Source: Ancylostoma caninum (lineage: Eukaryota > Nematoda > Chromadorea > Rhabditida > Ancylostomatidae). From it: a DNA stretch of 64,000 nucleotides. Location: NCBI GenBank assembly GCA_037903475.1, contig JBAJFG010000583.1, positions 186,001-250,000 of the forward strand, read 5' to 3'. Of this stretch, positions 1 through 10,063 are shown piece by piece (the stretch's first letter is position 1; every line of letters starts with the position of its first letter). Both the position numbers and the translations under genes were made by a program. A model generated the notes under the pieces. The model was not told where the DNA came from, did no database searches, and saw only the letters and a program-made list of their open reading frames with translations.

Positions 1-872
1 TGTTTATTGAACTTTGTAGAAAAACACCATGTTACCTATCCACAAAGGGTTGAAGATACGTAAATTTTGATATGCAGAAAGGGTACAGGGACAGAGAGAT
101 TGAAGGAAACTACTACATATCAATCACCAGTTTTGTTTACCAGCCATAAATGAGAAGATAGGAGAAGGTATCAAATCGTCTGGGGAAATCAAAATCATGA
201 GAGGGAAAGCGAAGATAATAAAAAAGGGGACGAGCAGGTTGTAGAGAAATCCGAGGAAAGTGATGAGCGAATGAAATTCATACGTCCGGACCACAGCTGC
301 CCCCACTGAGAGAGAGCTTGGGAAGTCAGCAGCAGCGCTACCTAAATCATACTATTTGGTTTTCCAGATGATGGAGCAGAGTACCACTTGAAGAATTTAT
401 GGAATGTAGGGGATTCCATTTCAGTTAGTATCGCCGATGAGCTGCAAGCGGGATGAAATGGAGGAAAATTTGTATCTTTGCATACACAGTCAGTGGATGC
501 TCCAGCAGAGAGGAAGCCAGGACGGAAAGGTAACGCAGCAGCAGCGAAACACCGCCAAAGTGACAAAAGTGGAGGGCTGGGCAGTGCGCAGCGAACTGGT
601 CATGCTTCTTCAGCGATGAAGGTGAATCGTGTTGCGGAGAAGACGTAGATCAATTGGTCAGCAGAAACTGGCCGGCTCGGGTGGCGCCCGCCCCCGGCGA
701 AAAAATGATCTGGCAGGCAAACTGGTTCTGCGCACACAAATTAGCTTGTCCCGACAGATACCGCTGCCAGCGATCGCATCGATTCCCATCGCCCTCCATT
801 TCCATCTAAAGTGTCGTCTGAAGCCGTTCATAGTCACAAATCTCACCCTCCTGAATACAGTGTACTGTTACG

Positions 873-1140
873 GGGACCCAACGGGGGTGGCGCAGTGGCA
901 GAACGCGGAATTCGATGTCACCGCCTAAGCGGGTTATTCTGATCGGACATAACACGCAGATAACATCGCAATCGCTCAGCGACGATGACAAAAACAGCTC
1001 CCAGGCCATGCCCGGCCCATCGCAGCGGTGGGAGGGGCGCCCGAATGCTGGAGTACTCCACTTGAGCCGAGCGGTCGAGATCACGAGTCGCCAGTGCTGG
1101 ACTTTGTGGCCAGGTGTGTTGGTCTGCATGGAGTGCGGAT
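873..1140 (+). repeat. tRNA-derived SINE-like fragment
   Basis: The sequence GGGGTGGCGCAGTGGCAGA near 875-900 fits a pol III A box (TGGCGCAGTGG) at the 5' end of a tRNA-like head. It is followed at 1028-1130 by GC-rich sequence with the feel of a dispersed element (GAGCCGAGCGGTCGAGATCACGAG). A shorter TGGTGGCGCAG plus GTTCGTGGGTTC piece lies at about 1810-1840. No intact tRNA fold can be drawn. The call is inferred from the A-box resemblance only. Confidence 0.4.
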
Positions 1141-2605
1141 AGAAAACAATCCCAACACCAAAGAGCTTCGCGTGCTGTCGTGTTCGCTATTCTCAAACTA
1201 TGTAGCCCTTCCAGTTACGTTCCGTGGATCTTTTCCTGCGCAAATTTCGTTCCTATCTAGTGAAACCCTCCTAATCCCTAAAGAACCCGGGAAAAATTAC
1301 TAAGGTCCAGCTAGATAGTTTGTCTAAACTAGCTTTAGTAGGATTCTGAAGGAGGATTACTCTCGATAGCGAAATTTGGCCAGGTCAGAAAGTAAGAGTA
1401 CAAACACACGCAACTACACGGTGCGCCAAAATTACCACCCAGAACATTTTTTTGGCCCTGAACAGGAACGCTACAGCGAGTTCGCCGACCATTTCAAAAG
1501 TGTGCTTAATTCAGCAACATATTTCTACAAATGTTTGTTTTCCAAATTGTTTATTTTAAATTCAACGGTCCTTGGCCCCTCACGTTCTCTTTCTAAATCT
1601 CCCTATGATCCCTTCTCGTCCTGTTCTACTAACCACTGCATGTTATGGTAAATGTTTTGTTTGTTTTAGTTTCATTTCTTTGCTTGGCTTACGAACCTTT
1701 AGTGTATCAATAAATAAGTAAACGAATAAATAAGTCATCAAATAATTAACAAAATAAGTAAGTAAATAAATAAATGAATATCTCTACTTGTACAGTCCTG
1801 AAGAAGTCTACTGGTGGCGCAGCCCGTGGTTCGTGGGTTCTACATATATCACAAGTTTTTTCTTGATTATTTGAGGACGACTGTCTAGAACTCTTATCCC
1901 TTATACAGACCTCGTTTTCTAACAAATTCGACAAGGACCCTGTGAGACTGCAAACAGAAGGAGTAACGGAAACAACCTAGGTGAGCGAAAAATTGGGAAA
2001 ATATCGTACATAATCAGGCCACATTTGAACCAATTTCGCAGTGTAAAGTAGCTCTCGAACGGTTCCCAAGAACCAAGTTTTGCTGAGATTCCAAAACATT
2101 CACTAATATTGCTTTCACTGTTGGTATACACTCTTCATCTTACGGAAACCAGCGAAATCGGTACATTAGATATAACGCCTCCGCCGACAAAGACAAGCAC
2201 TTGATGTTTCAGTTCATCGCATGATTTCAGCAGAAGAGACATAGTCTTAAACCACCATATAAAAAATCAAGTTAGTAGGAGGTACACCCCAGGAAAGTTG
2301 CCAGGAACAGGACAAAGTCAAGAACGACTTTGCTAGCCCACTGACTGGGAAATTTCCCCAAGCCTGTGCAAACGCGAAAAGACGTTAGTCTCAAAATTAG
2401 CTGTTGTTTACGGTAGAAATGGCTTAGGTAAACATACTACAAAATGACTGGTGAATTCGCTGAACCGTCACAGTTTAAGAGAGAAAAACGTCGCGTAGGT
2501 AATTTTGGCGCACCCTGTGTATGTGCAGCTCAGAGTTAACAAGAACGCTATAGAAAACCAGGGAATCAGGAGCTAATACACTTCAGCGTATTTATACTCA
2601 TTTAA

Positions 2606-2884
2606 ATGGATGAACAGTCTCGCGCGTCGACTAGGTACTGTTCAAAACACCAGGATGCTAAAGTGCAGCAAAAGCAGTTATTGAAGAACGCTCAAGCAAA
2701 GAAAAACGCTAAAGAAGAACTTTTGGACAGCTTCGACATACAAAATATGAACCGATGCTCAAAAGACCACTTACATAGTTCAGAGAACATGGACAGAAGG
2801 CTCGAACTTAGCGAACTTAGGCATCTACTTACTGCAAAAGTGTCGCCTTGGAAATTTAGGGAACGGGAGCAGAGGTTCAAATGA
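2606..2884 (+). CDS. Unrecognised open frame, possible exon
   Basis: A 92-codon frame. Its interior is lysine, glutamate and glutamine rich (for example KAKKNAKEELLDSFD around residues 31-45) and reads like soluble, partly helical protein rather than random translation. I recognise no family. No convincing flanking exons or splice partners were found, and the frame ends in a normal stop. It could be an isolated exon, a decayed element or chance. Confidence 0.15.
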   Translation: MDEQSRASTRYCSKHQDAKVQQKQLLKNAQAKKNAKEELLDSFDIQNMNRCSKDHLHSSENMDRRLELSELRHLLTAKVSPWKFREREQRFK

Positions 2885-3296
2885 CATCTTTTTTCTTCCC
2901 CTGGCACTATTATTTCATGAAATGGTGGAGTATCGTCGTTCGGAGGACTCCATAAGACACATGTAGGTCTCGCAGAGGCCTAACACAAGCACAACACTTT
3001 TGGGGGGTCGTACGAACAAAGAGCCGTCAAATCCAAAAATGAGAGCCCCTCACCACCGAAATGAATCAGCAATTCTATGAAAAATACTTTATAGAACGGA
3101 TAAGAATTTTGTGCTAGCACATTTCCAATCACTTGTCTCTTCGTGTGTTAACTTTTCTGTGCTTAGGATTCAAAGCCTTATTTCCATTAACTTCATCTCT
3201 GAATTCAACACAATGTGTACCCGAACCTTCTCCACACTGTCGCGAACTTTTCCGTTCACATTCGCAACTGGACGCTCTCAGCTCCAATAAACAAAA

Positions 3297-3692
3297 TTGT
3301 GTGTGAAAGCATATGTTTACTGCGAAGGCCAACAGCCGAGAAATAATGATAAAAATGAGGATCTGACGATAAGCCAGACACAGATTTTTGGCCAGCTTAT
3401 AAAAAAAGTCGCTGCTTTATGCAAGACTACAAATGCATCGGTGGTGGCCACAGAAGAAGAGCAGGATGATGAGGTCGGAACGCATTTCTTTGGTATTTCA
3501 CAAGCACCAGTCAACGAATTTCTCGCAGGAAGCCAACAAAATGGATCCGCTCACACGCACCGCATCACCAGCGACGCAGCACTCCGACGGCATGCGAATC
3601 CACGCATTCCATTGACATCTCCCTTCTCACTCATTACCAATCCCACAACTTCCTACATAGATTTGCCCGACCTGGTGATGCGGCGCGTGTGA
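3297..3692 (+). CDS. Unrecognised 131-codon frame, possible 3' exon
   Basis: One of the longer frames in the gene-poor third. The C-terminal half (about residues 55-131) has protein-like composition, with an acidic patch EEEQDDE, then HFFGISQAPVNEFLAG, and ends LPDLVMRRV before TGA. I do not recognise the family and saw no signal peptide or membrane segment. It could be the terminal exon of a long-intron gene on the plus strand, or chance. The first methionine is only the first ATG in frame, not an argued start. Confidence 0.2.
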   Translation: MCVKAYVYCEGQQPRNNDKNEDLTISQTQIFGQLIKKVAALCKTTNASVVATEEEQDDEVGTHFFGISQAPVNEFLAGSQQNGSAHTHRITSDAALRRHANPRIPLTSPFSLITNPTTSYIDLPDLVMRRV

Positions 3693-4050
3693 GCGTATTA
3701 ATATATTAATGGAATCAACTATGTATAGATGATCATTTATTGGCGAATATTGCTAGATTTTAATCGTTTTTCAACAATGGGATCCTCGGAATGACATCAT
3801 CCGCACACGATTAGAAATGCGAACGTCGTCGTGAAAAAAATCCAGGCATGAATGAACCAATTGCGCCTGGATGACGTTCTCCACGAATGTGTGATGACAC
3901 TCGTCTCTGTGGCTATTCACGGTAGTTCGATGTTATTTGGAGACGAAGTGCGGTCTCGTGGAAAAACGCCATCTGTTCGCGCGTTTCCAGAGGAAAAAAC
4001 GCAGCACGAGGAGCGACCGTCGACAAAAACCGCGTTTGTTGCGTGGATGA

Positions 4051-4464
4051 GTGGCGAAAATGCGACAAACATGTGGGAAACACACTTCTCGCAGTGAAGG
4101 AGTTCATCGAACAGTCTGGTTTTCGCATTTTGCGTGCAATGCATCGAGAATAACCTCGTTTTGTCTTTGGAAGTGTCAACGAGTCCGTCCAGACCTGCCT
4201 TTGGGCATGAGTCTCCAGCGGTTCAATGAGGAATGTTCACAAATTCCGAATCAGCTTTCCCAGTACGGTGGCGAGCTCCTGCAGTATCCGCAAAAATTGT
4301 CAGAACAGCTAGTTAATCCACTGGTGTGGAGAAAATCTATCCCCACCTGTGGCGAGACTCACAGATGTTCCCAAAAAGATCCTGAACTTCCCGTTAGTAA
4401 GGAAGCAACGAGATGTCAAGCAGAATTCGACGAGTTTCTAGGTCCATTTATATTGCCCAATTAA
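4051..4464 (+). CDS. Unrecognised 137-codon frame
   Basis: The frame reads through 137 codons. Its C-terminal part (residues about 50-137) looks protein-like (SLQRFNEECSQIPNQLS near residue 53), but no family is recognised. It overlaps another open frame in a different phase on the same strand and one on the opposite strand, which lowers confidence. No splice context was found. Confidence 0.15.
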   Translation: MAKMRQTCGKHTSRSEGVHRTVWFSHFACNASRITSFCLWKCQRVRPDLPLGMSLQRFNEECSQIPNQLSQYGGELLQYPQKLSEQLVNPLVWRKSIPTCGETHRCSQKDPELPVSKEATRCQAEFDEFLGPFILPN

Positions 4465-5751
4465 CGCAACAATTTTCTACGAAAAAGGTTATAGAATTAA
4501 CTTTACAAGACATAGCATTCGTCACACCTTTCTGCAACAGATCATTTTTTAAAGCACCCGGCAACTTTTTCCAGACAAGACGGTTCCGCAAACAGCAGAA
4601 TGCGGAAGGAGCGTTCCGAGACTTCACCGACACTAGATGCGAAGATTTTTGCTGCATAGAGAGTACCAGTGGCAAACTGGGAAATTTTCGGAAATGAAAA
4701 GAGTGTGGATTGCAACGGTTTTTACGGCCATTTCCGATTCATATTTATGTTATTTATTTATTACTAATATTTTTCCGCAGTGTGAGGCATATGTCTCGTA
4801 CATTCTCAATATTTTTATTTTGTCTAGTAAAAATGAATGTGAGCCTTTCTGTAGCTGCTTAAGATAATGGCTGAACAGCCACTAATGGAGGCGCGGAAAA
4901 GGAGGTGGAGAGAAAGTGACCGGACTGAGGAAGGATTCGCAGTTTTTCCCTAACTACTTCATAAAATTGATGAGAATTTTGGGTCCCTTTCTTTTTAGTT
5001 GATGTGATTACCATCACTCTCAATAATTTGATTTTAATGGTAATTCCTTTACCAACTTTATTTCTGGAATTCCGCCTCTTCGGGGACATTATTCTTCCCA
5101 CGAGCCTATCTGCTTTCTGCATCAAAAGCAACTTTTGCATTGCGCTGACCTAGTACATTCTCTACATCCACGATAATTTCCTGCTGATACGAGTCGAGTA
5201 AGCAAAGAAATCATATTTTTTTCTGTGGACACATCCATCTTCTGCAGAACATTAAAGCCTTCCTGAAAGCATTTGCGAATCCAGCTACTAGAGTTCCCAA
5301 TGAGAAAGAACAATTAAGAATCGCATCTATTCATTTCTTTTCCCAATCAAACACAAAACAAAGAAGAAAAAAAGCAAATATATGGAAAAATTGCTAATGG
5401 TATGGGAAAATATTGAATTAATAAGATTATGCCAAAATATGGATGTAGACTCGATTCTGGTAATTTTAACCATGTATTAGCTGTAAATGCGTCTCAATTT
5501 CCTGACGACTACTTTCAATGTACATATTTTACTCAGCATTTGATATGTTTTGTAGTGGAACAGTTACATAGGTGGTGATGGTGACTCAAAAGCAATGCCT
5601 CTATGGATGGAGCATTGAAGGCCATTTTCCCAGCAATATGAACTGTCAAAGCACAAACGAATTGTCACTTATTTCACAGCAACGTTTTGTCCGCATTGGT
5701 TTGCGGATTTGCAACACGAATTCGTCCAAAACCAAAGAACGAAGCTTCCAA

Positions 5752-6060
5752 GTAACGCAGAAGGCAATAGAAAGGCAGATACAGAGAATAGGCAGGCCGC
5801 AGCAGAGAAGGATTGAAGAAATAAGAGAAATAAGTCAACTCCGCGACATTTCCAACTTACTTCACAGGAGGAAAAAGGCGTGGACAGGGCACGTCGCCAG
5901 ATTGAAGGTCAGTCGCTGAACAGTGCGAATTTTGCGCTGGTGCCCACGAACAGTAAAACTTCCGAATGAGAGACCACCGTTGCGCTAGATAGACCCGTTA
6001 TAGAAGCGAACTAGAAGAACGTGAACGCAACTTGCGCAAGACAGAGAGAAATGGTTTGGT
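5752..6060 (+). pseudogene. Degenerate LINE (RTE/endonuclease-RT type) C-terminal remnant
   Basis: Frame one carries VTQKAIERQIQRIG followed by WTGHVARLK before a stop near 5919. This matches the (Q)RAIERRILG...WAGHVARR pattern at the end of nematode RTE-like reverse transcriptases. In a shifted frame just downstream come RWCPRTVKLPNERPPLR and, after another stop, LAQDREKWF. These correspond to the family's WxPR..KR..GRPP.RW and LARDRDxW tail blocks in the right order. The three blocks lie in different frames separated by stops, so the copy is dead. The catalytic YxDD palm region is not present here. The family assignment comes from recognised motif order, not an alignment. Confidence 0.72.
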
Positions 6061-6612
6061 TGCGAACTGCACCTGCAATGGACGAAAATCAGTTCGAGGT
6101 GAGCAACGTAAGCATGGTCCTTTTACTTCCTTAAGTGTTAGGGTGGCAGTAATGTAGTAATGATACTTTCTGAAGTGGATGATGGTTTCTGTCAGGTGTC
6201 ACTGTTTTCATTTTGTCTACCATGACGCAAACCACCTAAGAAGTACAACCGCATCGTTCTTACTCGAAAATTGCTGTGAAACAGGCTGCTGCCAGAGCGG
6301 ATTCCACAGATTCTTTCCTATTTTGCCAACGCCTCTTACTTGCAATGTGACAACACTTTGGCGTTACTAGCCCGGTTCTTAGGTCAGTGATGAGTTTGTT
6401 CCCAACATCTGGAGCGTATTGATATACTTCTCTCCACAGTAGAAAGCACAAGGGACCTCGTTGAAAACTGCAGAATGGAGAAGTAGCAGCCTGTGTAGCG
6501 AACCATGCTTACTCAGACACTCGGTGCGGGCGGCGCGCATCCATTCGAGAAGACAGGCCCACCAGCGGTCTTATTTTGTGGGCGTGGCTTATTACAGACC
6601 GAGCAGCGGCCC

Positions 6613-7042
6613 TTAAAGGCAGCACTCACGGAAATTTTTGTGTTGAAGAATCCGCGGTATATCGGGGTTTTTAGGGACGATGAACTCATTGATAACGATG
6701 ACATAGCGTGAAACACGCGAAAAACACAGAAAATGATGGCGGTATTTCATGTGTGTCCACGGCGCGGACGAGTGTTCCGTGAAGGGTCCCGGCACGGAAC
6801 CCTGCAAGTGGTACGAATTTCATAGACACGCCCCCGCTGAACCACATGCACACACCCTGTCAAAGGCGTTAGTTGGCGCGAGGGAACCCTAATGGCCAGA
6901 GCGGCATACGTGTCCACGGCAGTATCTTCGCAGGTAGGTGGCCATTCAAGGTGTTCAACTTACTGTTGCGATTGTCCAGCGGCCGGCTACTTGGTAAGCG
7001 ACTCATTTCAGAAGTGAAAATTTCCGTGAGTGCTGCCTTTAA
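6613..7042. mobile_element. TTAA-flanked terminal-inverted-repeat element, copy A
   Basis: A 430 bp non-coding element. The left end TTAAAGGCAGCACTCACGGA is the inverted complement of the right end TCCGTGAGTGCTGCCTTTAA. A second copy in opposite orientation lies at 32646-33071, and the two match over their whole length with scattered differences. Both copies start and end with TTAA, the target site of piggyBac-type transposases, so a non-autonomous piggyBac-like element is plausible. The TTAA could also belong to the repeat itself. No transposase frame is inside. Confidence 0.8.
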
Positions 7043-9009
7043 ATTTTAGCGGCCCACCCGCTCACCCATGAAAACTGCACGCTGTCGCGAAGGGGACGCC
7101 GTCATTGCGAGAAGTCACGCGTGCAATATCGATTCTTTTCGCTTATAAGTATTCATTTCAATTTTTTTCGTTGCTTGACTTTGTATTAACATGTGCTTAA
7201 ATTGTTTTCGAATCATCTAAAACTGTTTGGATATTGTGGATTTTCATCCTATGTGTTCCAAATACTTTCAGGTGGTACATCATTACCTTCAAGCCTCATT
7301 CTACTTCACAACTGGATAACTTTTCAGTTTTATATCATGGAGGACTGGAAGATCGTGCAAGGAAGATGCACTTACTGCAGTCAAATGGAACCAAAAGCGT
7401 GAAAGTTGCGAATCTGCAGGTCATAAAGATGTAAATTCTAAGTTTCTCGGTCAGTATCTCTAGCAAAAAGCATAATTTGCTTCATTATAAAATTCCGCTT
7501 GAAGGAGGTATTTAATTTTTATGACGCTATATTCAAAGATAATCCCGTTCGGATTCTAATACCGGAACGAGATCTTGAATTGCATAGGATTATATTCATC
7601 TTCCTCTCCTTTGGTTGATTATCTTCAAAAATAGTCCTCATTCTATAAAAAGGAAACAAAGTAGCAGTGCTCTACCATGTTCATCTTACTGAAGGACCAT
7701 ATTATTTGTGTTGTATTTTTATTTAATGAGATTGTGAGTTTTGTACATATTTAACCGTACAGGTCACTCACTGTTTTTCCCCTTATGTATTTGTTGTTCT
7801 AAAAATGATAGTGTATCACTTACATTTTGTTATACTGAGCTTATGTACATCTTCACAAAATACATTAAGCAATTTGCATGTCCATTTTTGTTTCTTGTGT
7901 ATGTGAATTTTTTTAGGTTTCATGTAAAGTTTTTCCTATAATGAAAAAATCTCATTTTACTGGAGTAGAGCACTAATGAGAGCAGCTATAGCTGCAAGCT
8001 ATTTGGTAAAACCCATATTATTGAGTCCCTCAAACTCGGATGCGCCAGTTGGAGTAGGCTCGATTAATCCATTATCTGATAACATTACGAGAGGTTTTCG
8101 GATTGGGGAAATCTATTTACGGACAGGCAGTAGGCCACGCGATTCAAAGAGATGGCTGCAGTGTTTGCTCCACTGTCCGCGCATATCCCTGACCTTTCCT
8201 GGAATGTGATCCTTATGAAAGGACTTTGGAAGTGCAACACAAACTGAAAGTCACCTATGCGCTTTCTCAGAGGAACACCAATAAGAGCTTCGTCGGGCTT
8301 TTGCAGCTTCTTCTAGTGTTTTTGAGGAAACCGAGTATATTTCCTGGGCGGTAAACACAGGGGTAAACAAAACCAACCATGCTCTAAGCAGACTAAGACT
8401 TTTCTTGCCACATTCACCATTTAGATCAGCTTTGAGCCTCTTTAGCGAACAATTGAGCTAGTAATGTCAACAGAGCTAGGTGTCGCCAAGTACTTATTTC
8501 AAAAGCTTTCGCTGATCCACTGGCTTGCGAGAACTCCCACTTGTGGAATAGGCTTCATCCAAGTTTCTTCAGGTGGGAGCAATCTATTTCTTTCCACAAT
8601 CATTTAGCAGCTTATCTAGAGGAAATCTGCGAAGACTGATACCGAGGCGACACGGCTTGTTTTCTCACTGGACGCCATACATAATACATCCATTGGATTT
8701 GCAGTTTTGTAATCCTATTTTCTGCTTGTTCCTCGTTCTGTCTCCTTTTTCTCATTCCTTAAATCGCCCATCTTACTCATCCTTTTTTCTTTGAATTATC
8801 ATCCAGAACTTTCCAAACCTTTTTCTGCTTACCGCAAAGCTCATTCTGAGTTGAGGTGATTCTTTTTCTCATTCGGTGGACCTCCCCAAATATGTAGAAC
8901 GTGAGCAGCCCAGAGCCCGCCCGTAGGCAGCTGCAAAAATATATTAAGGGGAGGAAAGCTCCATGTCCTCTTTTCTTGAAACCTGGGCATGATGAAGATG
9001 TTTCAATGT
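7043..9009. other. Gene-free AT-rich stretch
   Basis: I see no gene. AT-rich sequence with short open frames (for example 7976-8209) that resemble no family. There are no clear repeats until the Penelope-like fragment begins at 9010. Confidence 0.55.
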
Positions 9010-9132
9010 ATTCAAATGTTACGCCTCACAGGTTGTTATTTGAGCACCTTTATTGGGCCTGACGTTTCAACAGCTCGTCGTCTTCAGAGGCCTGGAAGTG
9101 GTTCAAGTTTACCCGAATTTGCAATCTACCCG
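9010..9132 (-). ncRNA. Hammerhead-ribozyme-like motif in Penelope-like terminal repeat (3' copy)
   Basis: On the minus strand the order is GGCCT (stem I, 9088-9092), CTGAAGA (core, 9081-9087), a short putative stem II with its loop, GAAACGTC (core, minimal stem III and cleavage triplet, 9061-9068), then AGGCC (stem I return, 9056-9060). This fits the type I hammerhead layout CUGANGA-stemII-GAAA-stemIII-UH. The ACGU stem III palindrome is the form thought to favour dimeric ribozymes in Penelope-like elements. Stem II is weak: the 10.1/11.1 position would be a C-U mismatch, so activity is uncertain. Confidence 0.6.
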
Positions 9133-9359
9133 ATCAAACGCCTCCTCTCCCAGTGCATTCAACTCGTGTTAGCGAGATCACTGCGAGGTCCTCAATGATA
9201 GACGACACTTACCAGGTGCTTCACGAATTTAGCGGAGATGCGCTTCCGCTCTAGTTGTGGCAAAACAGTAGACCGCAGTTGGTGAGCTAACGCGGATCAC
9301 TAGACCATACTGGTTGGGCAGAAGTGATCTACGCGACAATATACAGATCTGCAGAGATG

Positions 9360-9940
9360 TTATAGCTCACACAATGATAGGAAAGGCATAAGGTCGCTAG
9401 TAATCGCCAAGTGCTCATTCCTGCTATTCATTTTCGGGCTCCTTTCACAGATCCAAAACGCCTCAAGGGCTTTTCTGGCTGATGTTTGAGATTCCGTTGC
9501 CAGGATAGTACACCTTATGTTGAAATCATCTCCACCGTGATCTTCTTTCCTGTGCCTCCCCAAGGGTGTTATCAGGCTTTCCCGTTTCTTACTGGCAAGA
9601 TGCTCATTTACGCGCACACATAGCGGTCGACCAGTCTCTCCAATATATATTGCGTGGCAAGATAAGCATTCGATCTCATATATAACCCCCATTCTTGTAC
9701 AGTCCCCAGCTTTCCCATGTGGACAAACAACACAGTTTTCCGTTGAGCAGGTCCTGTCGTAGAGTCTATTTCGAACTAACTGACGTTTGATGTTATCGTT
9801 AGGGATGTTAGCTAAGACAACATCATCGTGAAGTTGGGCTCGAATTAGACATTGTCTTATATCGCTGCTTATCCTGTCGGAAATAAAGGGTAAACATAAT
9901 GGGATCTTATTGCTACGCGATTCCTTTGAAGTGGAGATTT
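9360..9940 (-). pseudogene. Penelope-like element C-terminal region: zinc-knuckle-like linker and GIY-YIG endonuclease
   Basis: In Penelope-like elements the GIY-YIG domain nicks target DNA for retrotransposition. Reading the minus strand from about 9940, the frame is open. It passes a cysteine cluster (CSTENCVVC then a later C, with CLSC just after) typical of the linker in front of the nuclease. It then enters GVIYEIECLSCHAIYIGETG, the GIY and YIG blocks. Downstream are the expected arginine (TGRPLCVRVNEH), a glutamate in KALEAFWI and an asparagine in SRNEHL, so the catalytic set looks intact. The frame ends at 9360. There is no start codon argument: the frame opens out of the repeat and the reverse transcriptase that should precede it is absent. 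It is a truncated copy even though this domain has no internal stop. Confidence 0.85.
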
Positions 9941-10063
9941 CGGGTAGATTGCAAATTCGGGTAAACTTGAACCACTTCCAGGCCTCTGAAGACGACGAAC
10001 TGTTGAAACGTCAGGCCCAATAAAGGTGCTCAAATAACAACCTGTGAGGCGTAACATTTGAAT
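9941..10063 (+). repeat. Penelope-like terminal repeat, inverted copy with hammerhead-like motif
   Basis: Same 123 bp as 9010-9132 in opposite orientation. Here the motif reads on the plus strand: GGCCT 9981-9985, CTGAAGA 9986-9992, GAAACGTC 10005-10012, AGGCC 10013-10017. One base in the presumed stem II loop differs from the other copy (GAACT here, GAGCT there). All core positions and both stem I strands are identical. Confidence 0.7.

Larger units (their letters stand above)
1..5571. other. Gene-poor stretch with no recognised gene
   Basis: I see no gene that I can name. The stretch holds short open frames in all phases, AT-rich low-complexity tracts such as the AAATA-type run near 1705-1780, and a SINE-like segment near 873-1140 listed separately. 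Three frames look somewhat protein-like (2606-2884, 3297-3692, 4051-4464) and are listed separately with low confidence. Confidence 0.6.
9010..10063 (-). mobile_element. Penelope-like retroelement fragment bounded by inverted terminal repeats
   Basis: Two 123 bp repeats in inverted orientation (9010-9132 and 9941-10063) enclose an open frame on the minus strand. The frame encodes the C-terminal GIY-YIG endonuclease of a Penelope-like element. The repeats carry a hammerhead-like ribozyme motif, a known property of Penelope-like element terminal repeats. The reverse-transcriptase domain is missing, so the insertion is 5'-truncated. The repeat on the 3' side of the frame has its ribozyme on the coding strand; the upstream repeat is inverted relative to it. 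Direct or inverted repeat arrangements are both known in the family. Confidence 0.85.
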
